A DNA stretch of 64,000 bases from assembly GCA_013112635.1 (NCBI GenBank), contig JABFGF010000005.1, positions 335,059 to 399,058 on the forward strand, given 5' to 3'. The notes below the pieces were generated by a model that saw nothing but the letters and a program-made list of their open reading frames with translations, was not told where the DNA came from and did no database searches. This DNA comes from Calditrichota bacterium. GTDB taxonomy: Bacteria > Calditrichota > Calditrichia > Calditrichales > J004. Positions 8,968 through 17,612 of the stretch are shown here, piece after piece. Each line of letters starts with the position of its first letter. Position 1 is the first letter of the stretch. The position numbers and the translations under genes are program-made.

Positions 8968-9495
8968 TTGATTTCCAAGTCATTTTATTCCGGAAAAATT
9001 ACTTTGCTTCAAGGAGATATTACGGAGCAGGCAACCGATGCAATTGTAAACCCGGCAAATGAATTTTTGCAACATGGTGGAGGTGTTGCATTTGCAATTG
9101 TTTCTAAAGGTGGATTTGAGATACAGAAAGAAAGCAACAAAATAGGTCATACACCGGTAGGAACAGCGGTTATAACTTCTGCGGGTAAATTGAAAGCGAA
9201 ACACATAATTCATGCAGTGGGCCCAAAAATGGGTGAAGGCCAGGAAGATGAAAAACTTGCCTCTGCTACCTTGAACAGTTTAAAGCTTGCCCGTGAAAAC
9301 AATCTTAAAAGTATTGCTTTTCCAGCAATTAGTACGGGAATCTTTGGCTATCCAATTGAAAGATGTGCCCCACTAATGTTAAAAGTATGTGTAGATTTTT
9401 TAATGGAAAATAACTTAGACCTGGAAATAGTCTTTTGCCTTTGGACTGTAAAAGACTACGATCAGTTTGAAAATGCCCTGAAGATGAAAAACTGA
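8968..9495 (+). CDS. Macro domain protein (O-acetyl-ADP-ribose deacetylase-like)
   Basis: The protein is a single macro domain of 175 residues. TLLQGDITEQATDAIVNPANEFLQHGGGVAFAI gives the ADP-ribose pocket with its GDIT, NPAN and GGGVA elements. AISTGIFGYPIERCA gives the distal phosphate-binding loop. Relatives hydrolyse O-acetyl-ADP-ribose or remove ADP-ribose from proteins or nucleic acid. Start is TTG at 8968, supported by AAGGA 8 bp upstream and by absence of a better in-frame start. Probably co-transcribed with the VOC gene. The following clpS gene is convergent and abuts it with no gap. Confidence 0.88.
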   Translation: MISKSFYSGKITLLQGDITEQATDAIVNPANEFLQHGGGVAFAIVSKGGFEIQKESNKIGHTPVGTAVITSAGKLKAKHIIHAVGPKMGEGQEDEKLASATLNSLKLARENNLKSIAFPAISTGIFGYPIERCAPLMLKVCVDFLMENNLDLEIVFCLWTVKDYDQFENALKMKN

Positions 9496-9897
9496 TTATT
9501 GTTGCAGATCAATATCCTGATTAGCCAATTCAATGCTTGCTCGCATAGAATGTTGACTATGATCTAGCCGCCAATCTGAACCATAATTGATAATCTGATC
9601 GCGTTTGTGTTCTGCGTGCTCTTTATTGGAAGTATAAACAACAACCTTGCCTAAAACATCAACTTCGCAGGCCATCTGAAAGGCCGTGCTGTTATTATGG
9701 CCGAAAATTGCCATCAGCATCTCGATAACATAATCATAAGTATGATCACTGTCATCAAATAACACAACATGATATTTGGGTATTTCTACCTGGACTTCCT
9801 TTTCATACAGAATTTCCTGTACTTTTGGCGGAAGCGTACTTACATCTTCCATATCCGGGATATAATTTGGGTTATACTCTTGAAATGCTTCCTGCAT
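9496..9897 (-). CDS. clpS: ATP-dependent Clp protease adaptor ClpS
   Basis: ClpS binds the ClpA/ClpC N-domain and delivers N-degron substrates. The core YHVVLFDDSDHTYDYVIEMLMAIFGH, then AFQMACEVDVLGKVVVYTSNKEHAEHKRDQI, matches ClpS, including the DD-H/T-Y-V substrate-pocket strand and the family's C-terminal helix. I place the start at the ATG at 9897 because GGAG lies 6-8 bp upstream of it. An upstream in-frame TTG (9927) would add ten residues of no family character. The N-terminal ~35 residues form the expected flexible arm. Partner clpA/clpC is not in this window. Convergent with the macro-domain gene. Confidence 0.88.
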   Translation of the reverse strand: MQEAFQEYNPNYIPDMEDVSTLPPKVQEILYEKEVQVEIPKYHVVLFDDSDHTYDYVIEMLMAIFGHNNSTAFQMACEVDVLGKVVVYTSNKEHAEHKRDQIINYGSDWRLDHSQHSMRASIELANQDIDLQQ

Positions 9898-9983
9898 ATT
9901 ATTCACTCCATTGAAGATTGAACACAAGTGATATAATATTCGACAGGCTTTAGGATTATTTAGAATGTGTTTAAGATTATAGA

Positions 9984-10721
9984 CTATTTGTTCGGATTCT
10001 GATCAATGTATTTTGAAATCTCATGTGGAAAGTCAGTAATAATACCTTTTACTGCATCATAATTGTTAAGCCGACTGATTTCGGACTGTTCATTTACAGT
10101 CCAGACAAAAAGCTTCTTATCATTTTCTTGTGCAATTTTTATAAACGTATCATTAACTATATTTATTTCGGGATGCCAATAATCCGCAAAAAAGAAAGGT
10201 TCTGAAATTTTCCTGAAAATATCATATTTCTCAAAAAGATATCCGGTTTTAATATCTTCACCACAATATTTAACTGTTCGTAAAAAAATAGGATTAAAAG
10301 AAGATATCCAGAATTGCTCTCTATAGCCGGATGATTTCACAGCACGAACAATATATTTTGCAAATTGTCCGGCAATTGGTGTAAATACTTTAGCATCAAG
10401 ATTGATTGGGACTGTATTTTTGAAATGCTCTATAAATTCTGTAAGTGTCGGGACATACAGTGGTTTCTCATTTTGTGGATTAAGGCGCAATTTTTTTAAT
10501 TCGGAAAGGGAGGTGGAAAATAGCAAACCATTTTTATTAGTCATTCTCTTTGTCATTAAATCATGAAAGACTACAAGCTCACCGCTGCCGCAAAAACGAA
10601 CATCTACTTCTAAAGCATTTGCGCCTTGTTGCAGTGCTAACTCACATGCATCAATAGTATTCTCGGGCAAATTGTGGTCTGCCCGTCCACGGTGGGTAAT
10701 AATTAGTGGTTGCTTATCCAC
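9984..10721 (-). CDS. Glycerophosphodiester phosphodiesterase (GDPD)
   Basis: This 245-residue TIM-barrel enzyme is expected to hydrolyse glycerophosphodiesters to glycerol-3-phosphate and an alcohol. The catalytic set is visible: THRG (His10, Arg11), PENT (Glu20), ALEVDV (Glu38, Asp40) and FHD (His53). The C-terminal FVWTVNE/GIITDFP end is typical of bacterial UgpQ-type enzymes. No signal peptide is present, so it is cytoplasmic. Start is GTG at 10721, nine codons before the catalytic His. It lies 21 bp downstream of bshA on the same strand and is probably in that operon. Substrate head group is not predictable. Confidence 0.88.
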   Translation of the reverse strand: MDKQPLIITHRGRADHNLPENTIDACELALQQGANALEVDVRFCGSGELVVFHDLMTKRMTNKNGLLFSTSLSELKKLRLNPQNEKPLYVPTLTEFIEHFKNTVPINLDAKVFTPIAGQFAKYIVRAVKSSGYREQFWISSFNPIFLRTVKYCGEDIKTGYLFEKYDIFRKISEPFFFADYWHPEINIVNDTFIKIAQENDKKLFVWTVNEQSEISRLNNYDAVKGIITDFPHEISKYIDQNPNK

Positions 10722-10742
10722 AGTTTTCTTAATTGGGTTTTG

Positions 10743-11864
10743 TTATGAAGACAGGATTTTTTGATAATATTCAAGATATTGTGGGACTATCCTGTTCGAA
10801 TTATACTTTGTTGAAGCCAATTCTCTGGCATTTATAGAAAACTTTTTCATCAATTTGCGATCCCGGATTATCATCTCAACATGTTCAGCAAAAGCATCGA
10901 TATCACCGATATCTACATTAAAGCCGGTTTCACCATGCACATTAACTTCCGGTAAGCCGCCAGCGTTCGTAGTTACGCAAGGTACTCCACAAGCCAGTGC
11001 TTCTAAAACAGCTAATCCAAAACTTTCCTCAGCACTTGGCAGCAAAAAAACATCCGTTGCATTTAACACGTCTTCAACGTTTTCCTGTTTTCCAAGAAAA
11101 GTTATATGATTACAAAGGTCTAAATCCCTGCAAAGCTGTTCCATTTTTGCCCGGTCAACACCATCTCCAACCATATAAAGTCGCACATTGTTTTTCTTTA
11201 TAAGCTTTTCCATAACGTAAACAAGGTCTGTAATACGTTTTAAAGGCCGGAAATTAGAAATGTGGGTCAGGATAATTTCATCGCCCTGGCGGAAACAAGA
11301 TTTTTCTTTAGCTGAAATATCAACTTCTAAAAATTTGTCAGGTACAAAATTTGGTATTACTTCAATATCATTTTTTACATTGAATGTATCATAAGTTTTA
11401 TCTGCCAAATACTTGGAAACTGCTGTAACGCCGTCACTCTTTTCAATTGAAAACTTCACAATTTTTAAATATGATGGATCAGATCCGATTAAAGTAATGT
11501 CTGTTCCGTGCAAAGTAGTGACAAATTTAAAATCTTTTTTATCGATTATTTCTTTGGCCAAATGTGCACTTGTTGCATGGGGAATAGCATAATGTACGTG
11601 CAAAATATCCAAACCTTCATGTTCGATTACATCTGCCATTTTATGGGCTAAGGAGAGTGAGTATGGTGGATATTCAAATAATGGGTATTGCAGGACATCT
11701 ACTTCATGAAAAAAAACATTGGTTGTAAAATTACTTAATCTGTATGGCAGGGCATAAGAAATAAAATGAACCTTGTGGCCTAAAGTTGCCAGTTTCATCC
11801 CCAGCTCTGTTGCTACTACACCGCTTCCGCCATAGGTTGGATAACATGTTATTCCTATTTTCAT
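10743..11864 (-). CDS. bshA: N-acetyl-alpha-D-glucosaminyl L-malate synthase (bacillithiol step 1)
   Basis: A GT4-family GT-B glycosyltransferase of 373 residues, close to the ~377 of characterised BshA. It joins UDP-GlcNAc and L-malate to form GlcNAc-malate, the first bacillithiol precursor. MKIGITCYPTYGGSGVVATELG is the highly conserved BshA opening. HVHYAIPHATSAHLA follows, and the C-terminal domain shows PSAEESFGLAVLEALACGVPCVTTNAGGLPEV with the GT4 E-x7-E motif. Its ATG overlaps the stop of the upstream REC-GGDEF gene in an ATGA (11861-11864), so translation is probably coupled. bshC lies ~19 kb away at 30754; bshB was not seen. Confidence 0.92.
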   Translation of the reverse strand: MKIGITCYPTYGGSGVVATELGMKLATLGHKVHFISYALPYRLSNFTTNVFFHEVDVLQYPLFEYPPYSLSLAHKMADVIEHEGLDILHVHYAIPHATSAHLAKEIIDKKDFKFVTTLHGTDITLIGSDPSYLKIVKFSIEKSDGVTAVSKYLADKTYDTFNVKNDIEVIPNFVPDKFLEVDISAKEKSCFRQGDEIILTHISNFRPLKRITDLVYVMEKLIKKNNVRLYMVGDGVDRAKMEQLCRDLDLCNHITFLGKQENVEDVLNATDVFLLPSAEESFGLAVLEALACGVPCVTTNAGGLPEVNVHGETGFNVDIGDIDAFAEHVEMIIRDRKLMKKFSINARELASTKYNSNRIVPQYLEYYQKILSS

Positions 11865-13378
11865 TTATTTCCGTTCATCCCAGATGTGTATGTCTGAACC
11901 CGGTTTCTTCCGGATTCTTTTGCTGAATATAAAGCCAGGTCTGCTTTACGAATTAACTCTTCAAAATTGCTGGTATCAACCAACGATGCCTCACCAATAC
12001 TAACCGTAATTTTGCCGTTTGGCTGTACATGCTCGCCATCAAACTCAGCTTTTTCTACATTTTCCCGAATACGCTCTGCAAGTATAACAGCACCTTCCTG
12101 ATCTACAGTTGGTAAAATTACTGCAAATTCCTCACCGCCGTATCGCGCAACTATATCATTTTCCCTTGCCGTTTCTTTTAGCAGCTTCCCAAGTTTTCTC
12201 AAAACATTATCGCCAGCCTGATGACCAAGGGTATCATTAAAATTTTTAAAATAGTCTACATCCAATATCAATAATGAAAGCCCTGCTTTTGTACGTTTAT
12301 GCCGGATAATTTCTTCTTTGAGACGAAGCTCAAAATATCGGTAATTATGGAGTTCTGTCATTCCATCAGTATAAGATAGCTGTTCCACATCTTTATAAAG
12401 TGATGCATTGTTAACCGCGATTGAAATAATATTTGTCAGAATGGTTATCTGTTGAATTTCACGATCTTCAAATTCTTCTTCTTTAAGCCGTGGTCCAAAA
12501 CAAATTAAACCGGAAACTTGTCGTTTAATTACAACCGGGGCGACCAAGCCAATACCAATTTGTTCTAATTTATCAAATGAATGGGATGTATTAATTTTAC
12601 TTTTTAAATCTTCAAGCAAAATTGGCATTGGGTGCTCAATAAAATAATTGACGAGCGTATCTTCATTATGAACAGACACACCTTTTAGTTCATTATCAAA
12701 ACCTTTTGAATCAATTATTTCCAGTTGATTATTTACATGGGAGTTGGCCATCATAAACATGGCGCTTTTTATTGAGTATTGTCCGATTATTGTTAATAGT
12801 GTAGAGTTAATTAAACCTTCAAGCTCTAGTATAGAACTTAAGTCCATTGAAACTTCGAACAGGGAATGAAGTCCGTAAATATTTTTTCGTAATTCTTTAT
12901 TTTTGTCCAGCAGTTCGCTATTAAGGCCATTGATTTTTTTATTGGCATTTTCCAGGCTTAGAGTTTGATTAATGAGTAGTTCATTTAGTTTTTTTAAACG
13001 AAGTGCTGATTCCACTCGTGCAATTAATTCATCAAAATGAAAAGGCTTTACAATGTAATCATCAGCACCTGAGCCTAACCCTTTAACAATATCGCTTATA
13101 TCGTTTTTTGCTGTAATGATAATTATTGGAACATATTTTTCTTGTGATTGACCATTCTTGATTTTTGATATAACATCCAAGCCGGAAATACCAGGTAACA
13201 TTATATCTAAAAGAATTAGATCAGGCTTATCCGTTTCAAATTTTTCAATCCCGCTTTCGCCGGTTTCAGCTTCAATTACATCAAAATTTTGATCTTCCAG
13301 ATATTTGCGAAGTACAACAAGCATATCTTTATGATCTTCAACAATAAGGACTTTCTTTTTCGTGTTATCTTTATTCAT
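11861..13378 (-). CDS. Response regulator with GAF-like sensor and GGDEF diguanylate cyclase
   Basis: In this 505-residue protein an N-terminal receiver (phospho-acceptor Asp58 in LILLDIMLPG, Lys111 in IVKPFHF) is followed by a coiled linker (~125-165). A GAF-like domain (~175-330) comes next, then a GGDEF domain (~332-500). The active site is intact as YGGEEF (414-418). REND (Arg405-Asp408), five residues before it, is a proper RxxD inhibitory site, so the protein should make c-di-GMP with product feedback. It probably responds to a histidine kinase outside the window. It is the first gene of a minus-strand unit with bshA and GDPD; its stop overlaps the bshA start. Confidence 0.92.
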   Translation of the reverse strand: MNKDNTKKKVLIVEDHKDMLVVLRKYLEDQNFDVIEAETGESGIEKFETDKPDLILLDIMLPGISGLDVISKIKNGQSQEKYVPIIIITAKNDISDIVKGLGSGADDYIVKPFHFDELIARVESALRLKKLNELLINQTLSLENANKKINGLNSELLDKNKELRKNIYGLHSLFEVSMDLSSILELEGLINSTLLTIIGQYSIKSAMFMMANSHVNNQLEIIDSKGFDNELKGVSVHNEDTLVNYFIEHPMPILLEDLKSKINTSHSFDKLEQIGIGLVAPVVIKRQVSGLICFGPRLKEEEFEDREIQQITILTNIISIAVNNASLYKDVEQLSYTDGMTELHNYRYFELRLKEEIIRHKRTKAGLSLLILDVDYFKNFNDTLGHQAGDNVLRKLGKLLKETARENDIVARYGGEEFAVILPTVDQEGAVILAERIRENVEKAEFDGEHVQPNGKITVSIGEASLVDTSNFEELIRKADLALYSAKESGRNRVQTYTSGMNGNK

Positions 13379-13531
13379 AGGTAATCACAGCTAAATCAAT
13401 GGTTTAGAAATATTAAAATTAATTAACTTTATAATAGAAACAAAATGAAATCTTGCTTAATTAACAAGGACAGGTGTATTTTCGTCTGTGCTTTAATTTA
13501 CTTTATATAAATTAATTATTAGGATTTTGCT

Positions 13532-13990
13532 GTGAAGAAAATCATTTCTGCAATATTTATTGTTTTTTTTGGCTTTTTATTTTTTTGTAGTGATAACGGC
13601 GTCGTTCCGTACCAGAAAGAGTATTCATTTCCTGATAAAAACATAAGTTATTATGATCATGTTTTACCTCTGATAGATGCAAAATGTGGTTTTGGTTCCG
13701 GGTGTCATAATGTGGAAAACGATAACAACTTTCTTTTTTATCAAACAAAAGAAAATTTTATAAATCATGAAATTTATTCCTCAAATCCACCGGGATTAAC
13801 TGGATTTGTTCTTGTGCGCCAGGAAATTGATCCACAAAGCCCCAGATTCTCAGCCTTATATTTATTACTAACCGAAAATCACTATTTAGGTGTAGAAAGG
13901 ATGCCGCCATTAACTTATGGAAGGGAGCCATTGACAAGTGGTGAATTGGCAGGTATAGAACAATGGATAAAGGAAGGCGCGCTAGATTAA
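13532..13990 (+). CDS. Small lipoprotein with cytochrome-c-like domain and atypical CX5CH motif
   Basis: This 152-residue protein has a lipoprotein signal (GFLFFCSDNG, Cys19). The mature region begins with YYDHVLPLIDAKCGFGSGCH and ends with LTSGELAGIEQWIKEGALD. That layout matches the planctomycete-type cytochrome c (PSCyt1-like) domains of envelope proteins. The heme-binding element reads C52-GFGSG-C58-H59, five residues between the cysteines instead of two. A distal Met ligand is plausible (RMPPLTYG). GTG start at 13532 with AGGA upstream. It is a single-gene unit. It is either a divergent c-type cytochrome or a heme-free relative; redox role uncertain. Confidence 0.55.
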   Translation: MKKIISAIFIVFFGFLFFCSDNGVVPYQKEYSFPDKNISYYDHVLPLIDAKCGFGSGCHNVENDNNFLFYQTKENFINHEIYSSNPPGLTGFVLVRQEIDPQSPRFSALYLLLTENHYLGVERMPPLTYGREPLTSGELAGIEQWIKEGALD

Positions 13991-14000
13991 TTAAATTCTA

Positions 14001-16526
14001 TTAATATTCAATCTTCAGGTTGACCGGACCAAATAAACCGTATTTCTCAACAGGTGAAATGTTTTCTTTTTTATCTATATTGGCTGCCAAATAATTTGAC
14101 AATCGATGGCCAATTTCTATTTTTAAAGAGTTGCTACCGTGAAGCAGAAAATTTGTAATTTCAAAATCCCATGGAGTTACTAAGCGGCTTCCAATTTTTT
14201 TATTATTAATATACAAAGTACACCAATCTTGCAAACTTCCAAGCTGAAGTAAAACACTTTTATTTTGTAATTGTCCCTTTTCCAATGTAATGCTTTTTTC
14301 ATAAATCACCGGATGCCAGTCATACGGCAAATGTACACTTCGGTCGCCCAGGCTGCCGGTTTCATTTTGGTCACCACAATTGATAACCCAATCTTCAGAA
14401 TCAATTTCAATCAATTCGCTTGTAGGGATACCGTTTTCTTTTTGTTGCTTAACAAGCGGTTGCGACGAAACATCGCTATTTATGCGTAACAGAATTGATT
14501 CAGTTGGGCCTAAACTGAGATTGATTGTTGTTGATTTTTGATTAAAGGTAACATTTTTAAATGGATATAAAAGTCCGTCATCCAGCGAAACCTGGAATAC
14601 GGCACCTTCGGTAAAGGTGGTGAGAATTATATTCTCCAGAGGTTTGTTAATTGTGTTTATCACAAAAACTGTATAAACATTGCCGGTATCACGGATGTAT
14701 AGTTTTACGTTTTCATGATTTGTATAAATGGGTGTTTTTGCTTTGACATGCTCTTCAAGTATTGGCAATATTTGAGAAGGGTCTTCCTGGAAAATTCCCT
14801 TGCCACCCTTTAAATTTGTTTTGCAACTTGTTGATTTTAGATCGGATTCTTCTATCCATATTTGATGTAAAAGCTTTTTAAGTTTTGATTGGTTTTCCTG
14901 TTTTTCAATTAGAGATGGTAAGCATTTCAAGGCAATTGTTGTGCCCCCGGCTTCTGTAAAAGATTCAATTTTTTTTAGTGCTTTTATTGGAATTTTTGAT
15001 ACAGACGATAAAATCAATGTGTGATAAGTTTTGTCAAATAAAGAAATTTTTGAACCGTCCGTGTTACATTTCTCGTCATTTATAAAGGTCTGGAAATCTA
15101 ATATATCATATTCAAAAGGCGCTTTTTCAAGTTGTTTAATCGTTTCATAAAAAGAGCTGTTTTCAAAATCCATAGATGGGTAAAGTAATAATATTTTTGC
15201 TACCTGTTTCCCTTCCTGAATATTTGCCGAAAGCCTGTTGATATAATTTATCCACACATTGTAGATGTTTTGTGTTTGTACATCGCTAAGTATGTTATGA
15301 GAAATGAAGTCATTGTCTATAATGGATGTGTCATAGTTAAAAAAGACCCGGTTTACACCCAGACTTAAGAGTAAATCAAGACAATGTTTCTTTGTCGAAA
15401 AATTATGGCTGATATTAAAAATGTCACCAAAAATGATTTGTAGCTGCTTTTCATCGTGTGCATTTTTGTAGCTCAAAATGCGTTTAAGATTGATTATCGT
15501 TTTCAATCTATATGCTTCATTATAAATAAAATGATCCGCATCGATTTGGAAAGTGGTTTTTAATGTTGCCAGGTTGTTTATAAAATATGGGTTTTCTATA
15601 GATGCTTTTAAACGAGTATTTTGGTGAACATAATTTAACTTTGGTAATAAGATGCCATCGACATACGTATTAACCATTCTTGAAATATTGATATTTTGCA
15701 CATCACTATTATTTCCATATTTATGCCAAAATATAGCCAGGTCCGGTTTAAACTTTTTTCCGGATATTCGGCTGTAATTCCTCGTAATCTCTGGCCCTGA
15801 TGTAACAAATCCATTTAAAGAAAAAAAGTCATCCGCATCCAGAAAAGCACCATCAAAAATTTGAGTGTCAATTTGGTCACCTGATATTTGAAACTGGGAT
15901 TTCAATAAAAAATCATCGTGTATATTTATTTTGTACTGAAGTCCATTTTCCAAATAAAGAAAAAGTTTTCGAATAACAACAAGCTCATAACGAAAACCGG
16001 GCTTGACTTTTATTTTTATCAGACCCTGTTGCTTATCCATTTGCTGCAATAAATTTTTCACATTATAAGATTCATTATCCGGTCTTAACAAAATCAAGGC
16101 AACAATATCTTCTGGAGATTTAAGTTTTTGAGAGATTGTTTTTACATTTGCAGGATATGAGTAAACCTCCGGCTTATCATCAGTAAAATGAAAAATAGGG
16201 TAACCCCAGGAATTATGCTGTTTGAAATAATTTTTTCTGCAAAATAACTGAGGTTGAAAAATTTGCTGGGATTTATATAAATCTTTTAAAATAATATTAT
16301 TTAAGATTGGTGTATGGGCGTAATACAAATATGCCCGTGGTTGCAGCTTTTTTATAAAATCTGAAAAAGGTTTAAAGGAGGCAGGGTTTAGTTTAATAAA
16401 ATAGTGATGAATATTTAAAAGCTGGAAAAAAGAAAATAGTTGTTTGTAATTTTCAAAATCCGCAGTTTGTGGAATGTTGATATTGATACCAACAATATTT
16501 TTTGTTTCTACTGGATTTTTTGTCAC
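14001..16526 (-). CDS. Large glycosidase-like protein with GH2-type sugar-binding C-terminal domain
   Basis: An 841-residue protein I do not firmly recognise. The last ~135 residues (WVINCGDQNETGSLGDRSVHLPYDWHP ... YGLFGPVNLKIEY) look like the jelly-roll N-terminal domain of GH2 enzymes placed at the C-terminus. Around residues 495-540, YHTLILSSVSKIPIKALKKIESFTEAGGTTIAL is the glutamine-amidotransferase-like middle domain seen in GH42/GH106-type enzymes. The N-terminal half could be a divergent catalytic barrel, but no acid/base pair is evident. There is no signal peptide, which is odd for a glycosidase. GTG start at 16526. Convergent with the cytochrome-like gene. Glycoside hydrolase activity is inference. 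Confidence 0.4.
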   Translation of the reverse strand: MTKNPVETKNIVGININIPQTADFENYKQLFSFFQLLNIHHYFIKLNPASFKPFSDFIKKLQPRAYLYYAHTPILNNIILKDLYKSQQIFQPQLFCRKNYFKQHNSWGYPIFHFTDDKPEVYSYPANVKTISQKLKSPEDIVALILLRPDNESYNVKNLLQQMDKQQGLIKIKVKPGFRYELVVIRKLFLYLENGLQYKINIHDDFLLKSQFQISGDQIDTQIFDGAFLDADDFFSLNGFVTSGPEITRNYSRISGKKFKPDLAIFWHKYGNNSDVQNINISRMVNTYVDGILLPKLNYVHQNTRLKASIENPYFINNLATLKTTFQIDADHFIYNEAYRLKTIINLKRILSYKNAHDEKQLQIIFGDIFNISHNFSTKKHCLDLLLSLGVNRVFFNYDTSIIDNDFISHNILSDVQTQNIYNVWINYINRLSANIQEGKQVAKILLLYPSMDFENSSFYETIKQLEKAPFEYDILDFQTFINDEKCNTDGSKISLFDKTYHTLILSSVSKIPIKALKKIESFTEAGGTTIALKCLPSLIEKQENQSKLKKLLHQIWIEESDLKSTSCKTNLKGGKGIFQEDPSQILPILEEHVKAKTPIYTNHENVKLYIRDTGNVYTVFVINTINKPLENIILTTFTEGAVFQVSLDDGLLYPFKNVTFNQKSTTINLSLGPTESILLRINSDVSSQPLVKQQKENGIPTSELIEIDSEDWVINCGDQNETGSLGDRSVHLPYDWHPVIYEKSITLEKGQLQNKSVLLQLGSLQDWCTLYINNKKIGSRLVTPWDFEITNFLLHGSNSLKIEIGHRLSNYLAANIDKKENISPVEKYGLFGPVNLKIEY

Positions 16527-16618
16527 TGTTTATTTTATTCTACCCTTTTAATTTAGATAATCAGTTATCGAACAAAAAATGAAATTATTTTATATAATTA
16601 TTTAAAAATAGTGAATTT

Positions 16619-17611
16619 ATGAAAAAACCAAATCTGCCTGAGCATTTCAATTTTAGCAATTTGCCCACACCAATTGTACCATTAAAAATCAAACAGAACA
16701 ATTCCTTTTATAACCTAATGATAAAACGGGATGATTTTACAGGTGTGGAGCTTAGCGGAAATAAAATCAGAAAGCTGGATTTTTTATTAAAAGACGCGGT
16801 AGAAGCTGGTGCACAAAGAATAATTACATGTGGAAGCTATCAATCCAATCATTGCCGGGCAGCAGTTTTTGCGGCAAACAAAATTGGTTTAAAAACAACT
16901 CTTGTATTAAAGGGCACTGCTCCGGGTTTTGTTACCGGAAATTATCTTTTGTTAAAAATGAGCGGGGCTGAAATCATTTTTATTACGGAAGATGAATATC
17001 AGAATGTTGATAGTTACATGGAAAAACTTGCCGGTGAGGGAAATGAAAAATCTTATGTGATTCCGGAAGGGGGATCCAATGAAGTTGGTTCCTGGGGTTA
17101 TGCAAAATGTTTCTTTGAAATATTGGATCAAATTGAAAAGCAACTATTAAAATGTGATACGATTGTTGTCGCAACCGGAAGCGGTGGAACACATGCTGGT
17201 CTATTAGCGGGGAAAAAATTAACAAAGTCCGATATCAATATTGTTTCTGTAAATGTTTGTGACAATGCACCTCATTTTAGGAATAAGGTTGACAAGGTGC
17301 TTGAAAAAATGAAAAAAAGATATGACTTGGATCTGAGTTGGACTGAATCAGAAATAAATATTGTTGATGGTTATGTCGGTGAAGGTTATGGACAACTTAG
17401 TGGTGCCGAGGAAAAACTCGCATTAAAAATGGTGAAAGAAGAAGGGCTTGTTTTCGATTTGGTTTATGGTATAAAAGCGTTTGGGGCAATGCTAAATCTG
17501 ATGAGCAAAAATCAGTTTCCGGGCAAAGATATAATTTTTATCCATACAGGCGGAATATTTGGAGTTTTCCCATATTGGCAGGAACTGGAAAAGACTATGA
17601 GTCTCAAATAG
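16619..17611 (+). CDS. PLP-dependent D-cysteine desulfhydrase / ACC deaminase family enzyme
   Basis: This 330-residue fold-type II PLP enzyme has the Schiff-base lysine in GVELSGNKIRKL (Lys49), a substrate-phosphate/carboxylate loop CGSYQSNHCRA (Ser76-Asn77-His78) and the PLP-phosphate loop ATGSGGTHAGL. The family comprises D-cysteine desulfhydrase (D-Cys to pyruvate, H2S and ammonia) and 1-aminocyclopropane-1-carboxylate deaminase. The two are not reliably separable by eye, though the QSNH form is common to both. Cytoplasmic. No clear Shine-Dalgarno precedes the ATG. mtgA follows one base after the stop, so the genes are co-transcribed, perhaps only by position. Confidence 0.82.
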   Translation: MKKPNLPEHFNFSNLPTPIVPLKIKQNNSFYNLMIKRDDFTGVELSGNKIRKLDFLLKDAVEAGAQRIITCGSYQSNHCRAAVFAANKIGLKTTLVLKGTAPGFVTGNYLLLKMSGAEIIFITEDEYQNVDSYMEKLAGEGNEKSYVIPEGGSNEVGSWGYAKCFFEILDQIEKQLLKCDTIVVATGSGGTHAGLLAGKKLTKSDINIVSVNVCDNAPHFRNKVDKVLEKMKKRYDLDLSWTESEINIVDGYVGEGYGQLSGAEEKLALKMVKEEGLVFDLVYGIKAFGAMLNLMSKNQFPGKDIIFIHTGGIFGVFPYWQELEKTMSLK

Positions 17612-17612
17612 T

